Shown here: piece by piece, positions 1-5,568 of the stretch
Layout: each line of letters starts with the position of its first letter
Position numbering within the stretch: position 1 is the stretch's first letter
Source: DASQVO01 sp035640715
GTDB taxonomy: Bacteria; Actinomycetota; Actinomycetes; Streptosporangiales; Streptosporangiaceae
Assembly: GCA_035640715.1 (NCBI GenBank)
Contig: DASQVO010000094.1
Coordinates: 1-13,816, forward strand
Direction: 5' to 3'
DNA: 13,816 nt
Translations under genes and position numbers: made by a program
Notes under the pieces: model-generated
What the model was told of the DNA's origin: nothing
Database searches by the model: none
What the model saw: the letters and a program-made list of their open reading frames with translations, nothing else

Positions 1-1
1 T

Positions 2-1519
2 CGAGGCAATGCCGCCGCCGGCGCTCAGGCCTCTCGCCCGGGCGGCCATCCCGGACCACGACAAGGTGCCGAAGCGGCACGCTGGCGATCGTCTCCGCAA
101 TTTGTCGGCGCCGTTTCTCGCCCTCATCTCGCCAGTGCAGCCTGGATCGTCCTGGTCCGCGCAGCGGAGCCCACCGAGGCGGATTTCCGTGATCTGAACC
201 CTGACGCGGAGGCGCTGGCGGTTACCTCCTCGCTGACTACAGAAGCGGCGCTCCACGCGTTCGCTGTCCTTGAGCAGGCTATGCGCGAGGATGAGGACGC
301 GCTCTTCCGCTCGGCCAATTCCGCGGTCAATGACTTCATCAGCTTCGTGTGGCTCATGCTGGCCATCGAGGAAGACAGCGGCACGGATCCGGCCATGGTT
401 GATCTGGGCGCCGTCGTCGATTCGACTCTCGCCGCTCAGTCACCGCAGGCCCGCGCGGCCTGCCTGACCGTCGCCCACGGAGTCCACGGCGCCTACCTGC
501 GAGCCGACGCCGAGGCCCGCCGCCGCTGGCCGCGAACCGGGACCTCTATCGGCTCCGCCCGCGACATCGATGAGCTCGCCCGCCGCCTCGCCGATGCCAT
601 CATCAGCCGGTACGAGGACAGGACACTCGGCGATATCCACGCTCCGGTAAGCGCCATCAACCGGATACCCCGCACTGTCGCCCGACTGCTCGCCCTGCGC
701 GAAGCTCCGGAATGGCGGTTCCGGGTTAGCTCAAAGGGAGCCGATATCGAGGTGAACCCGGTCGGCCTGCTCACCGGATGGCTCACGGGCACCTCGCTAC
801 CCGACCTTGCCCAGGCGTATCTCGCCGCGGCGGCCAATCGCGCCTGGCGGATCGAGCAGATGGTGGACGCGGTCACGGACCACTTCGAGCACTACCTGGC
901 ATGGACCGTCGGCGCCCTGGTCGAGCTCGTCAATAGCTGGCTGGCTGACGCCGGCATCGAGGAACGGCTGTGCCCCGACCTGGGCAGCTACATCCGCTAC
1001 GGCGTCAATGACCCCAAAGCACTGATCCTGATGACCTCCGGCATCCGGTCGCGCCGCCTGGCACATGTCATAGCCGCAGACCTCCCCGCCGACCTCGAAC
1101 CTGTGCGGGAGCAGTTGCGCCTGCGGATCGCGCGGATGGGGGTGGCCGAATGGCGGACCAGGTACGACGCCTCCACCGCTGAAGTCCTGGATCTGCTCGA
1201 CTTCACCCGGGTCCGTAACCGTAGCCTGCTCAGAACGCTCCTCGAAACTGGAAACGTCACGGTAGAGCTGCCCGCCATCACACGCGGCCTGCCCGCCTGG
1301 AGCGGGCCGCTGACCCTGGAACCCACGCGAGGCGAACCGCAGCCGGCACCCCTGGCGGTTTACGCCGAAGACCAGCACATCGTCACCATCGCGGCCCAAG
1401 ACCACGCAGACCTATCAGCGATCCTCGACACCGGCCTGGCCATCATCGTGGAGATCGACGACCATGCCCGCCACCCGGCACTATTGATCACACTGCCGCT
1501 CGCTGATGCGGCCGACTAA
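2..1519 (+). CDS. C-terminal part of a probable SKI2-like DEAD/DEAH helicase (5' partial, probably frameshifted)
   Basis: The frame is open from base 2 to TAA at 1517-1519, and the first ATG is at 281. No RecA motor motif lies inside the window, so this would be only the accessory C-terminal part of a helicase. The family call rests on two stretches numbered from ATG 281. One is WLTGTSLPDLAQAYL (167-181), like the ratchet/winged-helix region of SKI2-like helicases. The other is RYGVNDPKAL...GIRSRRLAHVIA (239-264), like the 'RYGV..A..L...GI.SR..A' segment of the same family. Good G/C-rich third-position usage runs from about base 130. In bases 3-120 the neighbouring frame (frame 3) has the better codon usage, which suggests a frameshift near 110-140, so the gene may be dead. 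A defence-type helicase is a plausible role but is inference. Alternative: an unrelated large helical protein. Confidence 0.55.
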   Translation, partial: RGNAAAGAQASRPGGHPGPRQGAEAARWRSSPQFVGAVSRPHLASAAWIVLVRAAEPTEADFRDLNPDAEALAVTSSLTTEAALHAFAVLEQAMREDEDALFRSANSAVNDFISFVWLMLAIEEDSGTDPAMVDLGAVVDSTLAAQSPQARAACLTVAHGVHGAYLRADAEARRRWPRTGTSIGSARDIDELARRLADAIISRYEDRTLGDIHAPVSAINRIPRTVARLLALREAPEWRFRVSSKGADIEVNPVGLLTGWLTGTSLPDLAQAYLAAAANRAWRIEQMVDAVTDHFEHYLAWTVGALVELVNSWLADAGIEERLCPDLGSYIRYGVNDPKALILMTSGIRSRRLAHVIAADLPADLEPVREQLRLRIARMGVAEWRTRYDASTAEVLDLLDFTRVRNRSLLRTLLETGNVTVELPAITRGLPAWSGPLTLEPTRGEPQPAPLAVYAEDQHIVTIAAQDHADLSAILDTGLAIIVEIDDHARHPALLITLPLADAAD

Positions 1520-1569
1520 CTGTACGACACAACCTAGCCCGGGACTGGCTCACCTACTGGCTACTCGAC

Positions 1570-1701
1570 ATGGGCAGGCTGGGCCCCCGCGACTTCGAGA
1601 AGTGGGTCGCCGAGTGGGATCGCCCTGACTTCCTCCGGATGCCGGACCTGGCTTTACCGGCAACCGGCCGGAAAGCGGAGAGCAATGGGCGCTTTCTGTG
1701 A
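1570..1701 (+). CDS. Short orphan ORF or gene fragment, unrecognised
   Basis: A 43-residue ORF from ATG 1570 to TGA 1699-1701. The frame is already open upstream from about 1510, giving a Trp-rich stretch (RDWLTYWLLDMGRLGPRDFEKWV) with G/C-rich third positions. That composition looks like real protein rather than a shadow. It sits between the helicase-like gene and the caspase-like pseudogene and has no clear ribosome binding site, so it is more likely a remnant of a larger gene than a functional small protein. I do not recognise the family. Confidence 0.3.
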   Translation: MGRLGPRDFEKWVAEWDRPDFLRMPDLALPATGRKAESNGRFL

Positions 1702-1728
1702 CCGCCGCCCACGACGACGGGAGGAATC

Positions 1729-2289
1729 ATGAGGCCCACGGCGCTCCTGGTTACGATGGGCCGCTACAGGAGGGTAAAAAGGCAACTCTGAGCCATCGAG
1801 GCCCGCTGCTTCCCGGGCGTCGACGTCCGCGTCAAGACGGCCCGCTCCTTCAAAGACATCCCGACCTTCATCGGCTCCGGGAACGACCTCGTCGTGCTCG
1901 ACGGCCGCGGCTGGACGGACGGCCCTGAAGCCTACTTCGGCACCGGGAGGGTCTTCACGCGCTTCTGCCCCTGCTACCTCAGCGGCGATCAAGGGAGCGG
2001 GATCATGGCACCGCTGCTAGTGCTCGCCTTCTGCCACGGAGGCACGGACCCGTTCCTCAACGCCATTGCCGGGTTCCTCGGCCGAAGCCAGGTGGCGTTC
2101 CTCGGCAGCACCCAGGAAGTTGGTTACGACGATGCCGAGCTCATCTACCCGCCACTGCTCAAAGCGCTAGCCGAACTCGGGAGTAACCCCGAGCCGGTCG
2201 CCGCCCACGACCGGCTCGATTCGGTCGCGACGGGCATAGGCGCCGCATGGCGCACCCAACTGGTGCAGCGCCAAGACGCCCCGATTTGA
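1729..2289 (+). pseudogene. Caspase/CHAT-like protein gene with an in-frame TGA
   Basis: ATG 1729 is preceded by a strong ribosome binding site (GGAGGA at 1720-1725). After 20 codons the frame meets TGA at 1789-1791, then continues in the same frame with excellent codon usage to TGA 2287-2289. A late GTG at 1894 is the only possible restart. The downstream part has two strand-plus-loop stretches resembling the His and Cys motifs of caspase-fold (CHAT-like) peptidases. LVVLDGRGW stands where such proteins have 'xxxGHG', here with Arg in the His position. LLVLAFCHGG stands where they have the catalytic Cys. The stop and the missing His both suggest loss of function. A later segment (VAFLGSTQEVGYDDAELIYP) fits the end of such a fold. 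The fold assignment is inference from motif spacing, not from a search. Confidence 0.45.
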
Positions 2290-2617
2290 GCAGTGCGTCC
2301 GCACCTGGGCGGCACGCTGGAAGTTCAGAGAAGCCGGGCGCGCAGAGCCGCGCGATTACCTGGATACCGCGGCCGCCCTTGAGCGGTACAGCGTAGACGA
2401 GCTGATCGGCTTCGCTCGGCGCCTGGACCCGGGCCTGGAGGACCGGGACTTCGCGGACGCGGGTCGGCGGCTGGACCGGCTGCATGACGAGGTATTCGCC
2501 TCTTTCGGGCTCAGCCCGGGAGCGATCTCCCGGCTGCGGGAACGGTTGGCCGCCTGGCCCGGGAGTGACGGCCGCTGGAGGCTGGGGGCTGGGGGCCAGC
2601 GACCCACCCTAGAGCGG

Positions 2618-2635
2618 CTAAAACGGCCGTTTTAG
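2618..2635. repeat. Perfect 18-bp palindrome at the IS target
   Basis: CTAAAACGGCCGTTTTAG equals its own reverse complement. The flanking A and T runs around a GC core resemble a short bidirectional terminator. The last base is also the first base of the insertion sequence. Removing the element and one TTA copy restores the same G from the right flank, so the palindrome predates the insertion. Confidence 0.75.
2632..2634. repeat. Left copy of TTA target-site duplication
   Basis: TTA directly outside the left terminal inverted repeat, matching the copy at 3604-3606. Confidence 0.7.
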
Positions 2636-2678
2636 AGCCCGCGCAGATAGGCGTTGGCGGGCTGGCCCTGAGAGTGGC

Positions 2679-2745
2679 GCGGGCACAGGCATCGTTGATC
2701 ATGAAGTTGTCGACACTTCGTGATCAGTGGAGTACCTGTGCCCGC
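2679..2745 (+). promoter_or_regulatory. Nested hairpin enclosing the transposase start codon
   Basis: An outer perfect 11-bp stem pairs GCGGGCACAGG (2679-2689) with CCTGTGCCCGC (2735-2745) and contains the GTG start at 2738. It can be extended by TGGC (2675-2678) with GCCA (2749-2752) across a small bulge. An inner stem pairs GATCATGAAGT (2697-2707) with ACTTCGTGATC (2715-2725), 10 of 11 Watson-Crick plus one G-U wobble. An RNA read through from outside the element would hide the start codon and hold the GGAG inside the fold. An RNA starting inside the element would lack the 5' arm. Confidence 0.6.
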
Positions 2746-3580
2746 CGTGCCATCATGGCTTACCCGCCCCCTATGGGACCAATTCGCCGCGCTGCTGCCT
2801 GACCGCGTCACCTACGACCCGACGCATCCGCTGGGCTGCCACCGTCGGCGCGTAGACGACCGGATCGTCTTCGACAAGCTGCTGCAGGTGCTGCGATTCG
2901 GCTGCTCCTACCAGGGCATCGCCGATTCCACCTGCTCGGCCACCACGATCCGCAACCGGCGCGACGAGTGGATCACACTGGGAGTGTTCGGCAAGCTCAA
3001 ACGGATCGTCATGGACGCCTACGACCGCCTTGTGGGCCTGATCCTGGACGAAATCGCCGTCGACGGCTGCATCACCAAGGCCCCCGGCGGAGGTGAGTGC
3101 GCAGGACCTTCCCCGGCCGGCCGGCGCAAGCAGGGCATGAAACGGTCGCTGCTCGTGGAGGGCTACGGCATTCCGCTCGGCCGGGTGCTGGCTGGGGCCA
3201 ACCGCCATGACTCGCCGCTGTTGGCGCCCACCCTGGATCGCCTGGATGATCTCGGACCACTACCGGAAAACATCACCGTGCACCTGGACTCCGGCTACGA
3301 CTCCGGCAAAACCCGAGACGAACTCACCGAACGAGGCATGCAGGGCAGGATCGCGCGCAAGGGTAAGAAAGCCCCTATACAGGCCAGCCAGCGTTGGCAT
3401 GTCGAACGGACCAACGCCTGGCACAACGCGTTCAACCGGCTGCAACGCTGCTACGAGCGTCGCGAAGCTGTCATCGACGCGTTCTTCGACCTCGCCGATG
3501 CGATCATCACCCTCCGTGTCCTGATCCGCCGAGCCTGGACCACTCACCGCTGGGATAGCCGACCCCGCCGCCGCCCGTAA
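2738..3580 (+). CDS. IS5-family DDE transposase
   Basis: This is the transposase of the surrounding insertion sequence, catalysing cut-and-paste or copy-out movement through its terminal repeats. The 280-residue product has an N-terminal DNA-binding region (about 1-90, with the typical 'W.FAALLP' opening) and an RNase-H-like DDE domain. The catalytic acidic residues are visible as D109 (AVDGC), D184 (HLDSGYDS) and E223 (WHVERTNAW), followed by the usual R-rich helix with YERR. GTG 2738 is chosen because GGAG at 2729-2732 lies 5 bases upstream. An in-frame GTG at 2720 would add six residues but has no ribosome site and falls in the inner hairpin. The ORF is intact, so the element may be active. 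The start codon is inside a stem, which should keep expression low. Confidence 0.92.
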   Translation: MPAVPSWLTRPLWDQFAALLPDRVTYDPTHPLGCHRRRVDDRIVFDKLLQVLRFGCSYQGIADSTCSATTIRNRRDEWITLGVFGKLKRIVMDAYDRLVGLILDEIAVDGCITKAPGGGECAGPSPAGRRKQGMKRSLLVEGYGIPLGRVLAGANRHDSPLLAPTLDRLDDLGPLPENITVHLDSGYDSGKTRDELTERGMQGRIARKGKKAPIQASQRWHVERTNAWHNAFNRLQRCYERREAVIDAFFDLADAIITLRVLIRRAWTTHRWDSRPRRRP

Positions 3581-3603
3581 CGACCACCAATCTGCGCGGC
3601 CTC

Positions 3604-3606
3604 TTA
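3604..3606. repeat. Right copy of TTA target-site duplication
   Basis: TTA directly outside the right terminal inverted repeat, matching 2632-2634. Joining the two flanks through one TTA restores the palindrome and the reading frames on both strands. Confidence 0.7.
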
Positions 3607-3724
3607 GTCTGCCGGTTGCCGGGCCCAGCAGGCAGGCCGGGTCGGCGGTGAACCAGCCGGGCGGTTCCATGTGCTCCAGGATGTCGTCGATTCCCAAAAT
3701 TCGTCTGGCTGACGCCGTCGCCAA
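3607..3724 (-). pseudogene. Short minus-strand ORF cut by the IS, downstream of the integrase
   Basis: The minus strand encodes a plausible protein stretch (GIDDILEHMEPPGWFTADP) that starts at TTG 3724 or ATG 3670 and runs into the insertion sequence. It is in the same frame as, and just after, the integrase stop. With the insertion removed it would end ...GRLKRPF-stop in the palindrome, that is 44 residues from TTG 3724. An ORF on the other strand (3648-3863) overlaps it and cannot be excluded. I do not recognise the family. A small excisionase-like partner would be expected at this place, but no helix-turn-helix motif is visible. Confidence 0.3.
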
Positions 3725-3787
3725 GCGGGTGGCCGCAGGCGCGGCCGCCCGCGGCGCACCGGCACCCGGCCTGCGCTGTGAATACCT

Positions 3788-5332
3788 CTACTGGATCCCA
3801 CCCGCTGAAGAATCAGGCGCGGTCTGGTTCGGACCCTGCCCTGCTGTGAGCTGCGCCATGTAAGCAGCGGCCCGCCGGTCAACCTCGGATACCGGATCGG
3901 CGTAGTGCCGCAACGTGGTCGCCCCGCCGCCACTGTGTCCTAGGCGAGCCGCCGTGTTCTGCAGGTCAAACCGCGCAGCGAGCAGCTGACTGGCCGTGTA
4001 GTGCCGAAGCCCCTTGATGTTCAGCTTCACCCCGGCTGCGGCGGCCAATTCGCCGACCTTGTGCGTTGCCCAGTCCGGATTCCACGGTGCCGCACCCATC
4101 GGGTCGTTAGAGAATAGGTAGGCGTCTTCCGGCAACTTCATGCCGACCGCCGTGAGCGTGGTCGCGATCGTCTCAAGGTGCTCCCGGATCAGTGCGCAGC
4201 TGACCTCGTCGATGGCCACATAGCGGTCCTGGTGAGTCTTGGTGTCCTTGCGGACACGCTGGCCATCGCGCACCACGTAGTTAAACGCGATATGCAAGAA
4301 CCCGTTGTCCAGGTCGATGTCGCGGACCTGCAGCGCGCAGAGCTCGCCGCGCCGCGCGCCGGTGATCGCGACCAGCCACAGGTACAGAGCGAGCAGAGGG
4401 TTCACGAGGCGGCCTTCGGCGATTACCTTGGCGACGTCCTCGGGCGGAGTGGCCGGTAGCTTTCGACGGGAGACCGTCGGTAGTTTGGCTGATTCTGCGG
4501 GATTCCAGTCGATCCATTCCCAGCGCCTCGCGGCGGCGAAGGCACCAGACAGGATGCTGTGGATATTGCGGATCGTCTTGGCCTGCATAGGCTTGCAGAC
4601 GTGGGGCCGGCATCCTGCCCGCTTGCAGTCGTGATCACGGCTGCGCGGCGTCCGGGTGGCACGGCTCAGGTCGGCGTCCCCGGCGACCACCGCGGTGCGC
4701 CTCTGCCGTACGACAATAAGGCCTTCGTCAGCGAGGACCGACAGGGCGTGCTGCAACGTGGCGGTCCGCACGCCCTGGAGCGCGTTCATCTCCCGTACGG
4801 ACGGCAATGGCTCGCCTAATGCGAGTAGCCCGGACCTGATTGCATCCCTGAGAGTGTCCGCGACCTGCTGCCAGGCTGGCCGCTGGTCGGCCGGGTCCAC
4901 TGCCAGGACCGGCACGTTCCGGTGCTCGGTAAACGGCTTCCCGGTACATGACAGGTCGCCGCACCGTTTGAGCCGCATGTACAGCAGGTCGAGCACCGGG
5001 CCGCGTACCTTACGTACCTGCAGGTGCCCGAGCGCGGGCTTGATTGTCCGGCGGATGTATCCCTCATTGCTTTCCCGGGTGGACAGGTCCCATTCGGCGA
5101 TCGCGGAGTACTGGTCGAGCAGCTGGGTCACGGTAGCGTCAGATGAGGGCGGCCGGCCGTTCGAGGCCTTCTCGATGAGCTTGCCCAGCTCGACCTGAGC
5201 CTGCTGCTCGGTCTTGGCTGTGGAGCGCAGATAAGTGCGGCGGCCAGTGATCGGGTCCCGGCCGAGGTAGACGCCGACCCGGAATGATCCGCTCGGCAGT
5301 GGCTCTATGTAACCCTTCGCCTTCGCGCCCAT
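3788..5332 (-). CDS. Tyrosine integrase with an inserted GntR-type winged helix
   Basis: Site-specific recombinase of an actinobacterial integrative element, 514 residues. It has an N-terminal arm-binding region (1-60) and a core-binding SAM-like region (65-122). A GntR-family winged helix is inserted at about 150-218 (AWQQVADTLRDAIRSG, LPSVREM, LADEGLIVVRQRRTAVV). The rest of the core-binding helices and the catalytic domain (about 295-495) follow. Catalytic residues visible are R327 (TGARRGE), K365, R443 (GLRH), H466 (LGHSG) and Y477 (HYADP). The position usually held by the first box-II His is Lys440. Cysteines 124, 129, 236, 241 and 246 flank the insert and could bind zinc. ATG 5332 is chosen because homology-like sequence begins there (GYIEPLPSGSFRV). 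GTG 5383 would add 17 residues through repeats, and neither start has a good ribosome site. The gene lies 79 bases from the 3' end of tRNA-Lys. Confidence 0.9.
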   Translation of the reverse strand: MGAKAKGYIEPLPSGSFRVGVYLGRDPITGRRTYLRSTAKTEQQAQVELGKLIEKASNGRPPSSDATVTQLLDQYSAIAEWDLSTRESNEGYIRRTIKPALGHLQVRKVRGPVLDLLYMRLKRCGDLSCTGKPFTEHRNVPVLAVDPADQRPAWQQVADTLRDAIRSGLLALGEPLPSVREMNALQGVRTATLQHALSVLADEGLIVVRQRRTAVVAGDADLSRATRTPRSRDHDCKRAGCRPHVCKPMQAKTIRNIHSILSGAFAAARRWEWIDWNPAESAKLPTVSRRKLPATPPEDVAKVIAEGRLVNPLLALYLWLVAITGARRGELCALQVRDIDLDNGFLHIAFNYVVRDGQRVRKDTKTHQDRYVAIDEVSCALIREHLETIATTLTAVGMKLPEDAYLFSNDPMGAAPWNPDWATHKVGELAAAAGVKLNIKGLRHYTASQLLAARFDLQNTAARLGHSGGGATTLRHYADPVSEVDRRAAAYMAQLTAGQGPNQTAPDSSAGGIQ

Positions 5333-5341
5333 GCGATCATG

Positions 5342-5362
5342 ATAGGCCTGAACCAGGCCTAT
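5342..5362. promoter_or_regulatory. Perfect inverted repeat upstream of the integrase
   Basis: ATAGGCCTG (5342-5350) and CAGGCCTAT (5354-5362) are perfect complements around a 3-base centre, just ahead of the integrase start. It could be an operator for the GntR part of the integrase or an accessory recombination site. The role is inference. Confidence 0.5.
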
Positions 5363-5382
5363 ACTCCACAAGGTACTCCACA
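5362..5382. repeat. Two direct 9-bp repeats, 12-bp period
   Basis: TACTCCACA occurs at 5362-5370 and 5374-5382, between the tRNA-Lys 3' end and the integrase gene. Short direct repeats in this position are typical of arm-type sites bound by integrase N-termini or by excisionase. Confidence 0.5.
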
Positions 5383-5410
5383 CCGCTCCGGATGGAGGAC
5401 TCGAGTTACC

Positions 5411-5450
5411 TGGTGGGGCGCCAGGGGGTCGAACCCTGAACCCACGGGTT
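5411..5450 (-). other. Probable att site of an integrative element (3' half of tRNA-Lys)
   Basis: Integrases of actinobacterial integrative elements are usually encoded next to the tRNA 3' end they use. Here the integrase lies directly past the CCA end of tRNA-Lys, on the element side. I looked for a second copy of the T-arm and acceptor sequence left of 5411 and did not find one, so the far att site is outside the window. The extent of the core is a guess. Confidence 0.45.
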
Positions 5451-5485
5451 AAAAGCCCGCTGCTCTGCCATTGAGCTAACGCCCC
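5411..5485 (-). tRNA. tRNA-Lys (anticodon TTT)
   Basis: A complete cloverleaf on the minus strand. The acceptor stem GGGGCGT pairs with GCGCCCC. The D arm contains TAGCTCAATGGCAGAGCA, the anticodon loop is CTTTTAA between GCGGG and CCCGT, and the T arm is present. The discriminator A is followed by an encoded CCA (5413-5411). Its 3' end faces the integrase, which makes it the probable attachment site. The gene is intact, as expected when the element carries the same 3' tRNA sequence. Confidence 0.95.
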
Positions 5486-5517
5486 GCGGCGCGGCCCGGA
5501 CGACGCGCCGACAGTAA

Positions 5518-5546
5518 AGCGTACCGATTTCCAGTCGGTATCCTAA
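5518..5546 (-). promoter_or_regulatory. Probable promoter of tRNA-Lys
   Basis: On the minus strand TTAGGA (5546-5541) and TACGCT (5523-5518) are separated by 17 bases. Transcription would begin near 5511, about 25 bases before the tRNA. The spacer contains a small inverted repeat (TACCGA/TCGGTA). Confidence 0.4.
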
Positions 5547-5568
5547 CGACGCGCCGCCGCGCCGCTTC

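Larger units (their letters stand above)
2240..2635 (+). pseudogene. Startless gene fragment, helical protein, unrecognised
   Basis: Frame 2 is open from the TAG at 2237-2239 to TAG 2633-2635 and has strongly coding third positions from about 2285. It has no ATG, GTG or TTG near the 5' end. The product is charged and helical (for example YLDTAAALERYSVDELIGFA) with no membrane segment and no motif I recognise. It overlaps the 3' end of the caspase-like pseudogene by about 50 bases in another frame, so it may be the displaced C-terminal part of that gene or a separate decayed gene. Its last codons (LKRPF-stop) lie in the 18-bp palindrome next to the insertion sequence. The stop is the same with or without the insertion, so the insertion did not truncate it. 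Confidence 0.35.
2635..3603 (+). mobile_element. Complete IS5-type insertion sequence, 969 bp
   Basis: The left end GAGCCCGCGCAGATAGG (2635-2651) and the reverse complement of the right end GAGGCCGCGCAGATTGG (3587-3603) match at 15 of 17 positions. Both ends are flanked by TTA (2632-2634 and 3604-3606), a 3-bp target duplication as known for some IS5-family subgroups. A single intact DDE transposase gene fills the element. Intact ends and an open transposase suggest recent insertion. The exact subgroup would need a comparison with ISfinder. Confidence 0.85.

Noticed and set aside
440..1405. Minus-strand ORFs opposite the helicase-like gene
   Set aside because: Shadow frames with Arg/Gly/Pro-rich composition and reversed codon bias.
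1789..1791. TGA as a selenocysteine codon in the caspase-like gene
   Set aside because: No hairpin resembling a SECIS element was evident after the TGA, and Sec in this position has no precedent I know. Simple inactivation is more likely.
3648..3863. Plus-strand ORF overlapping the integrase 3' end
   Set aside because: No ribosome site, Ala/Arg-rich composition expected from antisense GC-rich DNA, and it overlaps the well-supported integrase.
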